From NCBI GenBank assembly GCA_900618795.1, contig UYJD01000015.1, forward strand, positions 751,034 through 815,033: 64,000 nucleotides of DNA, given 5' to 3'. The position numbers and the translations under genes were made by a program. Positions 10,527 to 21,600 of this stretch are shown piece by piece; position 1 is the stretch's first letter; the number at the start of each line of letters is the position of its first letter. The notes under the pieces were generated by a model. It was not told the DNA's origin and did not search any database. It saw nothing but the letters and a program-made list of their open reading frames with translations. The stretch is from Cyanodermella asteris. Its lineage: Eukaryota > Ascomycota > Lecanoromycetes > Ostropales > Stictidaceae.

Positions 10527-12953
10527 ATGGAGTACGGCCGGCGTCCGGGCGCCTTTTCGCCCAAATTCACTGCCTCATCACCTCCCAGTCCGCCGCCGCC
10601 TCCTTTACGCGATCGCTCATTCTCTGTCGACAGTGACTCGTCCGCTTCTTCGCAAACGACCAGTATGTCTCAATCAGGGAAGCGCGGCCCAACTCCGACT
10701 CAAGGCCGCTCCACCGTCTACACTTCCCCTCGCTCCAATACGAGTACTCCGATCTTACAGAACTACTCACGACCTACTATAGCCCATGTTGTATCTGACA
10801 ATCCCGCCCGGCGAAACTCCCCTCTGAACCCTGCAAATGATCGATCCCACAAGCGGAACAATTCCCAAGGCTTTTTCGAACCGTCCCTCCCGACTCTGAC
10901 CGACTCACCTCCAGCTCCGACCGGCGCCATGCCGACTCTCACTCCATCACAAATTGCTGCCCAGGCGGCAATGCAAGCACAAAACGCTTCGAGCAGTCAT
11001 TTTCGGAGGCGCTCATTGACCACACCCAGTCCCATCCTTGGATCCGACCCCAACAATGCAAAAGCTACTATCGGACAGGCAAAGCCCATGCCACAGATCA
11101 ACAGCCAGGTACAGAACCAAGGTCAGGTGCTACCCCCAGGTTCAAGAAAAGGGAGTACATCTGCTGCGAGCAATCTGAGTCCGAATACAGGGATATTTGG
11201 GCCTACAGGCGCAGCGGCCGCAAGTGCAGCCAGTGCGGCCTATCCGGGCGCTGTCCAACTTTCTCCTGGTCTCACGAGCTTCTCCTCATCGACGACGGAC
11301 TTGGCCATGGGAACCGAGCGTGCTCCAAAGTCGAAGGCTGAGCGTGCTAAGCAAATCTTTTCCAAATCAAAACAAATCGCCGTAGCCAGCCCCAAAGACC
11401 TCGAGCGCAAAGACAGAGCAGGACCTGTCACTGCAAAGTTGCCATCTCCTGGAAATGCGCTCTTTCCTGTACGATCAAATGCTTCGACGACAAGCCTGGC
11501 TGACACGATCTCTACCGTTACGCCATCCTTGTACGGCGGCGCAAACACTTCAACATCGACCTTGGTTCCGGCTGACAGGCCCCCAATACCGGACATGGCA
11601 CCTCCACCTCCCCCTCATTCTGTCCCAGCAAAGGAGAAAGAAGCGCGACATCGCACCGGCATCTTCTCACGTCCGAAAAAGAACAAAGACAAAGATGAGC
11701 ACCCTCTTACGCTGTCGTCCGCAGCAAGTAATTCAAAGCCAGTCGATCCAAGCCTGCCTCAATCGATATATTCTTTTGCGCCTTCCTCGCCAGCACCAAG
11801 CCAGATGAGCTTCGTCAAGAGTACACATGCCGCCAAAAAGAAGAAGGAAGAGTTTGATTTCGGCTCAGCTTTCGGGCCCGCGACAACAGCGACAGGTCAT
11901 TTCATCGGCGGCACCCCGGTCGGGTACGAATCAGCGTCGAATGCATTGCAAGGCTTCGGGCTCAATCAAATGACGCCCGAAGACGCTTGGGATTTCCTCA
12001 AGGCTAAGCTGCTCGTGGTGTTTGAGGATGAGGAGCTCCGAATACCCATTGAGGATCTCAATAGGCTCGTCAGTGTCCACTTGCAACGATGCGTGCAAAA
12101 GCGCACACCGACGTTGATGATAGAGGACTTACGTGATTTGCTGGAGACCGGTTTTGCGTCCTTGGACATGACGCTCAGACGCATCGCTGACGAGCGGCTT
12201 GTGCCTCAGCTCGTTGAAATGTGGGAATTCGTCTTTGGCACTGTACTCCCATACATGCAAGCTGTGTTTTTGCCCTTGGATCTCGAGCTGCGAGGACATG
12301 GCAGCATGAATCCCGAGGAAGCTATGGAGTTCTGGGGACTATCCACCGATCCATCTAATGGAGAGACCGACGAAGTTGACGTCAGAAAATGCGTCCTTCT
12401 GAGCTTTCGGGACGGTATCGTCCTCCCGCGTCACGACATTCTCAAGCAAGTATTCAGCCGTCTGAGTCTCGAATCGATCAATATCTTCCCAGACAGCCCG
12501 CTTCCAATGCCGCCATTTGGAGCACCACCTACAGGCAGACCTGGTACGGCAGGGAGCCTCGATCCGACTCAATCCAGCTTCAACTCACAAGGCAGCACAC
12601 TGATCAGTGATTCTTCGCGAAGTCGAGCCACAAGCAACACCAGTGCTCCGGAACTGCCGACATTCAGTCCTACAGCGCCGGCCCGACCCGGGACCGGTGG
12701 ACAAGGCAGCTCGGCAGGGGGCGGCAGCGTAGGTCAGCCAGATAGCAGTCAAGTCACGGAAACGGTGGGACGAATGCTACAATGTATGAGTATGCTGGTC
12801 AGCGTTCATAGCGGCGACGAGTCTCAAGAGAAGATGGAAGACTTGACGAAGACGTTGAAGCTGAACTGGCTGGGCAGAGGAAGGACTGGCAGGAACAGAA
12901 AGGGATTGGTCGGTGCGAGAGTACCAAGGAGAGCGACGCCGGTGATAGGATGA
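10527..12953 (+). CDS. hbrB: HbrB-like protein, probable TORC2 component (Bit61/Protor relative)
   Basis: I place the start at the ATG 10527 (MEYGRRPGAF...), because an upstream in-frame ATG at 10422 adds only 35 residues of untypical sequence. The result is 808 residues. Seen: about 480 residues of Ser/Pro/Thr-rich, probably disordered sequence with polyproline runs. Then comes the compact conserved region, from EDAWDFLKAKLLVVF (near 11980) through LQRCVQKRTPTLMIEDLRDL and ERLVPQLVEMWEFVFG to RDGIVLPRHDIL (near 12430), and then a second low-complexity tail. The conserved block matches the HbrB domain. Known: HbrB affects hyphal branching in Aspergillus, and its relatives Bit61 (yeast) and PRR5/Protor (animals) sit in TORC2, which controls actin and sphingolipid signalling. 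Membership in TORC2 here is by homology. Confidence 0.88.
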   Translation: MEYGRRPGAFSPKFTASSPPSPPPPPLRDRSFSVDSDSSASSQTTSMSQSGKRGPTPTQGRSTVYTSPRSNTSTPILQNYSRPTIAHVVSDNPARRNSPLNPANDRSHKRNNSQGFFEPSLPTLTDSPPAPTGAMPTLTPSQIAAQAAMQAQNASSSHFRRRSLTTPSPILGSDPNNAKATIGQAKPMPQINSQVQNQGQVLPPGSRKGSTSAASNLSPNTGIFGPTGAAAASAASAAYPGAVQLSPGLTSFSSSTTDLAMGTERAPKSKAERAKQIFSKSKQIAVASPKDLERKDRAGPVTAKLPSPGNALFPVRSNASTTSLADTISTVTPSLYGGANTSTSTLVPADRPPIPDMAPPPPPHSVPAKEKEARHRTGIFSRPKKNKDKDEHPLTLSSAASNSKPVDPSLPQSIYSFAPSSPAPSQMSFVKSTHAAKKKKEEFDFGSAFGPATTATGHFIGGTPVGYESASNALQGFGLNQMTPEDAWDFLKAKLLVVFEDEELRIPIEDLNRLVSVHLQRCVQKRTPTLMIEDLRDLLETGFASLDMTLRRIADERLVPQLVEMWEFVFGTVLPYMQAVFLPLDLELRGHGSMNPEEAMEFWGLSTDPSNGETDEVDVRKCVLLSFRDGIVLPRHDILKQVFSRLSLESINIFPDSPLPMPPFGAPPTGRPGTAGSLDPTQSSFNSQGSTLISDSSRSRATSNTSAPELPTFSPTAPARPGTGGQGSSAGGGSVGQPDSSQVTETVGRMLQCMSMLVSVHSGDESQEKMEDLTKTLKLNWLGRGRTGRNRKGLVGARVPRRATPVIG

Positions 12954-13621
12954 TGTTCGATGAAGCGATATGAACGACCTCTGGAAGAATTGATGTGCGA
13001 CGTCTCGATATCTTTTAGCGATTGCTTGATAATTGTACATTGACATCGTTCTACAAAGCAGCCTCGTTATAGTTCGCTCACTCCGGGACATGGTCTGAAA
13101 CGGGCCTATCTAGAAACTCCGCGCTCGTGCTTCGACAACTGTGCTTTGATACTTTCGACCTTATGTGTACTCTCGACCTTATGTGTGTAACTGTCGGGCC
13201 AAAGGTCTCGCAAGAGTAAACTGGTGAATATTTCTGTAGACCTATTTGATTGTTAAGTATTTCAAATAGGGCCGTCAACAACATCCACAACGCAGAGAAG
13301 ACTGTCCAAGTCCGTGGACAGCCAGTCATCGGCGAGTATAAGCGAACCTAAGCATCTACTGTACTGGCAACGTGGCAATGGAAGGCAGCGTGACAGGATT
13401 AAGGTAGGTGAGATAGGCACCTGGGCTCGTGGCGAGCTAAGAGCGGCTAGTACTAGTAGGTAGGTACTTACGGTGCTAGTGGCAGTGACGTCGTCACCTC
13501 AGAATGTTGCCAACGACAGGATGCGGAACAGGGCGCGGCACATGGAGCTTTCCACACGCCGCAGCCCAAGTGAAACACTCAGTCGTCCCCATGCAGTACT
13601 CCAGGAGAGACTTCTCCAACC
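12954..13621. other. Intergenic: HbrB gene 3' region and MCU promoter
   Basis: 668 bases. A TAGGTAGGTA motif lies near 13455-13468, next to two ACTAGT units. No gene seen. Confidence 0.5.
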
Positions 13622-15166
13622 ATGTTCAAGCCCCTTCGTCTGTGGCTTCCCAACTCTGGTAAAGAATGTCTGGCTTCAACGAGCTCTTCAATCGTGACTC
13701 GCGGGTCAGCAAAGCTAGCAGCTCGATGTTTCTCTACATCTCAACGACAGACGGCCGAGAGCAGAAACCTCGGCCAAGCAGACGCAGACAACCAGCATAC
13801 AACCCTCAGTGATGCCGTTGCCCAAGAAAAAGACAAACAAGCGAGAGCACCATGGCACAGAGAAGGCAGCGACCTGCCACCTGTCCGACGAGCCCGCTCT
13901 GCCAGCGCCATGACCAAAGGTCCGCCTACGTATGGACTCGGTGCATTACGTTAAATCTGCTGATTGAATATAGGCAAACTCCTTACTACTCCATCACGCC
14001 TCCTCAAGCTCATCATACCCCTCACCACGAGCGATCACAACGACGATCGAAAATCGGTCCAACCGCTCGCTCTTCTCGTACATCCGCAACAGCCACTATC
14101 CTACCTGGAACGCTTGATTCAGTCAGAGTTACCTGTCTTCACCACAAAGGACAAGCAGCAAAAGATCCCAGCTGTGCACTTTAAAGCGGTGGACTTTGCG
14201 GCGGACGAGATCAAGCCTGAGCGGCTGAAGGACGCGGAAGAAGAGGAAGAGCACGGCGATGACAGTGTCAGTTTCGACGGCAAGGTCGAACGGACCGGCA
14301 AGATCTCGACAGGTGAGGAGGCGAGACGGGAGGCCAAAGCAACCGAAGAATTGTCCAAGTTGCGTGGGGGTCCTGGCGAGGGCGGCGTTGAGACTTATTC
14401 TGGAGCCGGACATGAAAACGCCTCAGACGGCGAAAGCTTCGTCAGGTGGAGTAGCTCAACAGAAATTTCCGACTTCATTCGTGACGCGGCAAGGGGAAAA
14501 GAATTTATAGTAGAAATCGAGGGTGCGGACGAGATCCGAGTTGGAGTGCCAAGCTTCAATGACAGGACACACTATGTGCGAACGCGTCTACGCAAATTGA
14601 GTCGGCGAATTGCGGATCTTGCGGCAATCAAGCTCGAATGTGACAAGCTCGCTCATCAGTCCGCCCAACGATTTGCACTCAGCGGATTCGGTGGCATGGT
14701 CGGCTGGTGGGGGCTCGTATACTACTTGACCTTCAAGACCGACCTTGGTTGGGGTAAGTGCGCTTAATCAGGCTCATGATTTCGATTAGCTGACCTCTGG
14801 CCTTCAGACGTAATGGAACCGGTCACCTACTTGGTTGGTCTCAGCACAGTGATGGGCTCCGCTTTGTGGTTCATATATCACAATCGCGAGATGAGCTACC
14901 GCAGCGCTCTCAATCTGACGGTCAGCCGGAGACAGAACCAGCTCTACAGCTTGAAAGGCTTCGACCTTCAGAAATGGGAGTCCTTGGTTCAGGAAGCCAA
15001 TGCACTCCGATCTGAGATCAAGAACATCGCTAACGAATATGACGTCGAATGGGACGAACGTTCTGACGAGCATCATGAGTCGGTAACGAAAGCACTGAAG
15101 GAGGATCGAGACTCAAAGAAGGAAAAGAACGACGATCAAGAGGACGAAAAGAATGAGAAGAAATGA
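13622..15166 (+). CDS. MCU: Mitochondrial calcium uniporter pore subunit (MCU)
   Basis: Three exons are inferred: 13622-13919, 13974-14753 and 14808-15166, giving 478 residues. Seen: an Arg/Ser/Ala-rich, acid-poor N-terminus that fits a mitochondrial presequence. A matrix domain follows, containing [19 protein letters not shown]. The first membrane segment is [15 protein letters not shown], and the pore-loop selectivity motif WDVMEPVTY leads into the second membrane segment. A charged C-terminal coiled coil ends the protein. The second intron (54 bp, GTAAGT donor, branch GCTGAC, CAG end) splits the Asp codon of the selectivity motif. The first intron (54 bp) needs a weak donor, GTCCGC, but its ends restore the frame and the sequence [13 protein letters not shown]. 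Known: MCU tetramers carry Ca2+ across the inner mitochondrial membrane, and many fungi have MCU without MICU1/EMRE. I cannot tell from this window whether regulators exist elsewhere. Confidence 0.92.
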
Positions 15167-15861
15167 TTCACAAGCTGGTCATGCCTTATATATAGAGCGA
15201 GCTCATGAAGGGTTATAGAGCGATGCATAGCGACACTGTATTATCATGGTACCCTTGATCATAGCAAGATAAGGCATTCCATACCGGGTGGAACCTCGTC
15301 GGTCGCACGATACACACTGCTTGATAGAGGCCTATCATAATCCAAATGCGAAGCCTTTCGGTGCGCGTTCTTGCAGGAGCTGAGCGACAGCGTGAGGTTG
15401 TGGACTAAGACGAACAGGGAGCTCATTTATCAAACCTCCCCACCCCCCTTTAAAGGCTAGCCAGTATACAGCAAGAATGCGATACTTGGCGATATCGACG
15501 CCGCAATACTCGGACAGACCGATCTAATTTTATCAGCAGCACAGAATTGCTGGTCGATCTTCACATGAGCATTGGACAAGGACGTCAGCGCGCCCCCGGC
15601 CGGAGAAGAAGCCAACCAAACCGCCTTCTCCCGCTCAGGAGCATCGGCCTGCCATCATCGCCGCATGCAACATCCAGAATTCCCCGACCCCTGTCCACAC
15701 CCTTCTTGATTCACTCCCAATTCCATACCTAGATGCTCCTGCACCGACTCCACAGCTCGAAAACCCCGCCGCTCGTTAACACCCCCAGTGAGCGACCGCC
15801 TCCATGAGTGTGAAAGGCAGATGACTCGTGCGAGCGTGTCTACGCGACCAGCTCCGCGTCA
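15167..15861. other. Intergenic: MCU 3' region and RGP1 promoter/5' leader
   Basis: 695 bases. A CCCCACCCCCCTTTAAAGG pyrimidine-rich element lies near 15438-15457. The last 250 bases are C-rich and carry several short upstream ATGs (for example at 15733 and 15804), which might form upstream reading frames in the RGP1 leader. Confidence 0.45.
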
Positions 15862-18288
15862 ATGTCCAACCTCAAGGTCTCCGTCGCATGGGATACACCA
15901 ACAGTCTTCGCTGGCGAGGAGCTCAAATGCACAATTACCTTCCGCAACACCGCACCTGATCCTTTGCGACCTCTCAACAACGGAGGCGCCGCCTCCGTTT
16001 CGCACTCGCGTACGCCCTCCGCCACCCCGACTGCCGGCTTGCGAGGGAAGGAATGGGGCGTACCTACGGGCAGAGCAGGGAGACCGCCGCCTTTGCTTGC
16101 GGATGCGAAGAAGAAGCCAGGTCACAGGCAAACAGTCTCGCTCAACACTCCGACGACAACGCGAATCCCGCACAATCCTCCCACCCCTACCAATGACCAG
16201 AACTCGAGACGGGGCTCGCAGACTCCCAAAAATTCGCACAAGAGGTCCATTTCAATTGTGTCGCACGGGTCGGTGGAAAATGGAGCAAGAGAAGGCAACA
16301 CGGCTCCTATTGCTGCTACACAAAGAAGGGGTTCACATACAAGGGCAGCTAGTTACCATGGATCACCGAACAGGATGATACCCGGAGTCCAGGGAACGAT
16401 CCCCTCGAAAGCGAATGGAGGCCCTCTTTCGGCCGGGCTGCGTTCACCTCGGGCGCCACCGCTGGTGCGTGCAGCAACAGCACAGGCAACGAAGTCGAGC
16501 ATCGGGTATACTGATCCCACAAGGTCGCCACTGCTCAGGGAAGGGGAAGAGGACCCGGACGAAGCAGTGGCAGACGACGCTTCAAACATATCAGGGACCG
16601 TTCATTCACCATTCGGCGCGAACCTTACCGCTCCCTTACGATCACGACCATTTCCATCTCCAATGTTGCAGCGAGACCGGCCAGAAAATGCGCCATTGCA
16701 AAGGGTACTTTCGCCGATTGGCACAGAGGCGACGCCTAGGAGTAGCATCGACCTGATGAGCAACTATTCTGAAGATACAATGGTTTCGGAGTATATACAC
16801 GGGCTGAAAGCACCTCAGCAACACCGCCATACGAGGCAAGCCTCACAGCTCTCCACTATATCTTCCACGGAAAGTGTAACTGAGAGTCTGATGATGGCAT
16901 ATGTTCAGCTGCAAGGTTCATTCGTCCTCGACAATTCTCTAATTGATCAAGGACCGTTCGAGGCCGCGAAGCAGATGGGTGTCATCGGCGGGCAGGGGAG
17001 CGGAGGTGTCGTCGGAGTAGGGACGCAATCGAAACGCAACAGTGGCATTTTGGGCTCTTTTGGGTTATCGTCGATCGGCTCCTCGTTCGGCGGGATACTC
17101 GGAGGACAGGATCTAAGTAGCATGCGCGACATGAAGGGTATCGCGAACACGAAATCGGTCCCCTTGATCTGCACACCCCAGTCGATACTGTTCGTCGACC
17201 TTCAGCTTGGCCCAGGCCAAAGCAAAAGTTTTACATATAAGCACAAACTGCCCTCAGATCTGCCGCCAAGCCATAGAGGCCGGGCTATAAAGATCGATTA
17301 CAAGCTGATGGTGGGCGCGCAGCGCGCGCAAACGGTCGGCCAGAAGAACAATATGCGGCAGGTACAAATTCCGTTTAGGCTATTTCCAGCCATTACATTC
17401 AGCGGAGGTCTCATTGCACACGATCTGACCGACCCTCACATTTTGCTTCGAGATGTAGCGATCACGAAAGCTCTAAACGAAAGACAGAGGAAGGTGCCAG
17501 AGAATGCCGGCAAACGGAATTCCATCATACAGACAAAAGCTTCGTTCCTCAAATACACCGCGCAACTCCTCCAGTCCTCCCAAAATCAGGCCGGTGAAGC
17601 CCTGCTCTCCCCCACAGAAGCCCGTCGGGAATCCAGACTCCTCGACGACGACTACGACGACCCCAACCAGGACTTCGCCATGCGAGAGCTGGTAGAAATG
17701 AACGTGACACGGCCCCCCATGTCCACGGACCTCTCCTCGAGTACCCGCAGCACAAACACCTTCGCCATCCAGCGCGCCGGACATCCCATGGCCGTGATCT
17801 CGATCGTCCGGCCGTCGTACCGCCTCGGCGACACCGTCACCGCAGTCGCGGATCTGAGCAACTCGTACTCCCACATATTCTCCCTCAACGTGTTCCTCGA
17901 AACCGAGGAGATTGTGGATGAAGCCATTGCGCTGCGCTCTGCGTCTAGCATCAAGCGTGCGACACGCCGCACGTACGGCCACGCGAACGAAGTCACGATC
18001 CACCAGCGGCAGGCTGTCTTTGGCTTTATGATTCCCTGGAACGCAACGCCGGAGTTTGTGACTGGCGGCGTCAGGCTCGAATGGAAGCTGAGATTTGAGT
18101 TTATCACGAGCGTAGCACCGAAGAGCGAGGAAGATCTTATGGAGGAGGTGGGGAGAGACGATAGGGGAAGCCTATATGCTGCGTTGCAGGAACTGTATAC
18201 TGAGAGCTTTGAGGTCAGCGTCCCACTGAAGGTATTTGGGGCTGAGGGTGGTTACATCGGACGAAAAGCGCTGGAGCACAGTATATAA
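15862..18288 (+). CDS. RGP1: Rgp1-like protein, subunit of the Ric1-Rgp1 exchange factor for Ypt6/Rab6
   Basis: A single exon of 808 residues. Seen: it begins with an arrestin-like strand pattern (SNLKVSVAWDTPTVFAGEEL, CTITFRNTA). A long Ser/Pro/Gly-rich insert covers about residues 45-420. The conserved Rgp1 region follows, with LPPSHRGRAIKIDYKLMVG, IPFRLFPAIT, MAVISIVRPSYRLGDTV, IHQRQAVFGFMIPWNATPEF and GGVRLEWKLRFEF. Known: Rgp1 and Ric1 form the nucleotide exchange factor for Ypt6 at the Golgi, needed for endosome-to-Golgi traffic. The start at 15862 is chosen because the arrestin-like fold begins immediately after it. Its 3' end faces the MER3 gene, 314 bp away. Confidence 0.88.
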   Translation: MSNLKVSVAWDTPTVFAGEELKCTITFRNTAPDPLRPLNNGGAASVSHSRTPSATPTAGLRGKEWGVPTGRAGRPPPLLADAKKKPGHRQTVSLNTPTTTRIPHNPPTPTNDQNSRRGSQTPKNSHKRSISIVSHGSVENGAREGNTAPIAATQRRGSHTRAASYHGSPNRMIPGVQGTIPSKANGGPLSAGLRSPRAPPLVRAATAQATKSSIGYTDPTRSPLLREGEEDPDEAVADDASNISGTVHSPFGANLTAPLRSRPFPSPMLQRDRPENAPLQRVLSPIGTEATPRSSIDLMSNYSEDTMVSEYIHGLKAPQQHRHTRQASQLSTISSTESVTESLMMAYVQLQGSFVLDNSLIDQGPFEAAKQMGVIGGQGSGGVVGVGTQSKRNSGILGSFGLSSIGSSFGGILGGQDLSSMRDMKGIANTKSVPLICTPQSILFVDLQLGPGQSKSFTYKHKLPSDLPPSHRGRAIKIDYKLMVGAQRAQTVGQKNNMRQVQIPFRLFPAITFSGGLIAHDLTDPHILLRDVAITKALNERQRKVPENAGKRNSIIQTKASFLKYTAQLLQSSQNQAGEALLSPTEARRESRLLDDDYDDPNQDFAMRELVEMNVTRPPMSTDLSSSTRSTNTFAIQRAGHPMAVISIVRPSYRLGDTVTAVADLSNSYSHIFSLNVFLETEEIVDEAIALRSASSIKRATRRTYGHANEVTIHQRQAVFGFMIPWNATPEFVTGGVRLEWKLRFEFITSVAPKSEEDLMEEVGRDDRGSLYAALQELYTESFEVSVPLKVFGAEGGYIGRKALEHSI

Positions 18289-18602
18289 ACAGGAGAGATC
18301 ACTGCAACATGACGACGTTTTGTGAAGCTTGTTTCTTGATATCGAAGACAATCCGAAGCAAACCCCTTCGATCATGTACCAAAGTTGGTCAGCGCCAGAT
18401 TTCGAGGACGATGAGCGCGACTAGCGAATTGATTCTTAGCGTACGATGTAAGATCTTATCAGCACATGGAGCGGGCTCCGAACTCGTTGCAGCGTATGTC
18501 TGCGAGTATGGCCAGTGGCAGCTATCTGTTATCGTCAAGCACGAGCGAGGCAATGGAGGATCGTATACCCCGTGGTTCTTCGCCAGACAAAGCAGGCCAA
18601 CC
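18289..18602. other. Convergent 3' region between RGP1 and MER3
   Basis: 314 bases between tail-to-tail genes. No further gene seen. Confidence 0.5.
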
Positions 18603-21600
18603 TCAATCATCTTCAAAGTCCACGATACCCTCGAATTCGCGCAAGATGTCTAGATCAATTCCACTCATGTCCTTGAAAGGTTGTCTGCGGGTCACGGATG
18701 AGTCAGGCCCTGACTCAACAGGAGCTGAAGCGCTGATACCTCTTGTCAACATCGGGAAAGGCTCATCGTTGAGCGAAATAGAGCTCTGTTCCGGGTACAC
18801 GCTCGTGCCATTGGCGAAGTCGACTGGTTCTGGAACCCGTTTTTGAAGAGATTGTGGGATTGGGCTTGTGGAAGGATCCTGTAGCAACACTTCGTTGTTC
18901 CATAACGAATCGTGTTCAAAGCTCTCATGAGACCTCTCAAACGATCTGCACCATGTTTCATCTTTTCCTGTTGACGTTGGGTCTGTTCGCGATCTGTCGA
19001 AGTCTTGTCTAGAACGATGAACCAGATCTATTTCCTCGATATCGTCGTTGTGGCTGTGAGCAGCGTTTGTCCCATCTGCCGCATGCACCTCTGTGCCTCT
19101 GAGTTGCGGGCTTCTTTGAGCAAGGACTCCACCCGTTTTGGCTGAGGCTGTTATCTTGTCATTAGGCTGAGATGCCGCCCGGGCGAAACCAGCTGCAAGA
19201 GCAGTAGCTGCTGCAGCAAATTTTCGCATAGGCTGTGCAGTGTTTGAGCTCAAGTCATCCCAGCTTCTTTTTATCAGATTCGGCGGCAGCAAATTTTGAG
19301 CAGTTGTAGATTGGTCGCCGTTGAAGAGATCAAGACTATCTTCAGACTCAATGCTATCGTCTCGTGCTTCTTCGCACTGCTTGGCGGCACTGGACAACCT
19401 GAGAGTCGACTGCTGCAACTTGCCGTTCTTCGATCCCTCCGATTTTACTGGACCTGTTTTTTTGGGCTTTCGAGGCTTCGGTGGGTTGGCTACACCCTCT
19501 CGGCAGCACAGATGCCTGCATTCCCCCTTTTTGGCACACGTGTGATTGCACTCGAATTTCCCATCCCCACGGCGTCGTGGCACTAGTGGATCTCGTGGTT
19601 CAGCTCCATGGGTTACCTGTTGTCTCTTCTTTGCGGACTGGCTGGCTGTCTCTATTTCCTCGATACGACGAAAGCCAGTTTCACCTTCTGCCGCGAGAAG
19701 ATCAGCATCGTCCAAGTCTGAGAGGCCAAACATGTCCTCGTGGTCGTCTCCTAGACCAGTTCGACGTTGCTCGCTGGGTTTCCTGGTGAGTTTCCTGGAT
19801 GAGTTCATGTTCGTGGAAGCGTGCCTCTTGTGCGATAATGTAAACCGGGTGGTAGGAACGGAGATCGCAAGCTCAGCGGAGCGTGATGTGCCTGCATGTG
19901 CTTCAGGAAACCCGACATGATTCTCTGATCTGGTTCACTCAGCTCCGCACACAGCAAGATCGGATCCATGCACTGAGCTGGTTTGAGGCGTCTGAAGTCT
20001 ATTAAGTGGCCGTCCGAGCGCTCGACCAACAGAACCAGAGAGACCGATCTTCCCTGAACCGAAGTTGGCGGCGCTGGGGTTGTGAAACCGACCTGAACCT
20101 CGAAGTTGACAATAGGAAGACTTTCGCCGGGCGCCGCAGAGTGGATTGCCCCGGTCACCTTTACAGTAGGAAGGGGGAAAACCTTTGCGCGAGCTGTGAG
20201 CCTTTCGCCCATGCCGGACTGGTTCAGCTTCATATTTATTCGCGCTGGATCGGCTTTCGCCAGCTCTGATATGCTCTTGATGCCGTCTTGTACCAAATGC
20301 CGTAGTCTCTTCGGCCCAATCTCGTCGATTTGTGTCAAATGCTCAGGCCAATCGTCCCATGTCTGTGCACAAAGACTTCTCTCCAATTCCAGACAGTGGC
20401 GTACTGACTCTGCATCAGCGAGTGCAATTTTGCAGTCAATAACGCCTCGAACGAGTCGATGAACGTGCTTGAAAATGTCTTTCGTGGCTTGGACATGGCG
20501 AATTCGCATGCTCTGAGAAACTCCTCCGGGAAGCTGCACTGCGGCCAGCTGTGCCTGGATGATCACTGAACACTTGTCAGCGCCTGTTCTGACTTCCTTG
20601 AGCGGAAATCTGATTCCTTGCTGAGCATTTAGATTTTTGTATAGGCTTCCATCAGCTTGTTGCAGCTTGACATTCCTGAATTCCTTGGCTTGAACAAGAT
20701 AAGAGAGCTGGGAAACGTTAGTCTACGAACGCGCTCTGGGGAAGGTTTCGAGAGGGTTCACATACGATCTGCGACACCGCGGCTTTCCATGGGATCTTGA
20801 GGAACGATACCGTCGTTTCAAAGTTCAAACAGTATCTTGCCATCGCGTGTCCAGGACCAGTCGATTCAAGCTTCGACTCTTCGTCCTTCACGGCAAGTTC
20901 ATTCCTAGTCAACGTTTCGAGGACATGACGACACACGCTTGCGATCCGTGAGTCTCGATCCATCTGCGCTGTTAAGCTCTCACCAACAAGGCGGTAGTGA
21001 TTTGCCTTGCAGCCCATGCGAACATACAAAAAGGTTTTCTTCAGCCATGTCTGCGCAGTTGTCAAGTCCGTGATCATACCCAAACTCACTTCTGCGTTCA
21101 AGTGTTCCAGAAGATTGATATGTAAACAACTCTCGAGTGGTTCTTGATAGCATGATAGCCTCCTGTCTTTTTCCACGGCTGAAGGCGTTGTTATGATGAC
21201 AGCCACTGCCCCTTGGTGATCGTATTGCGGGCGTCCGGCTCGTCCAATCATCTGCATAATGTCAAGTTCGCTATATTCAGACAACCCGTCGTCAGTCCAT
21301 CCTTTCGTGCCCTTGACAATGACAAGATGACATGGAGTATTCACGCCGGCTGCTAGCGTAGACGTACAACAAATCACCGCTATCTGGCCAGCTCGAAATC
21401 CAGCCTCGACGAGCTCACGATTACTCTGTGCCATGCCAGCATGATGCCATGCAACGCCATAGTTCAGACAAGCATTCAAATCCTTGTCTGAGCTGAGCAG
21501 GGGCTCGCGTGCAATGGTCCACCAGCGTTGTGCTTCACCATCAGACGCGCGGCGATCGCTTAGGAACTGGGCTACATTTATGCAAGATTTCCGACTTGAA

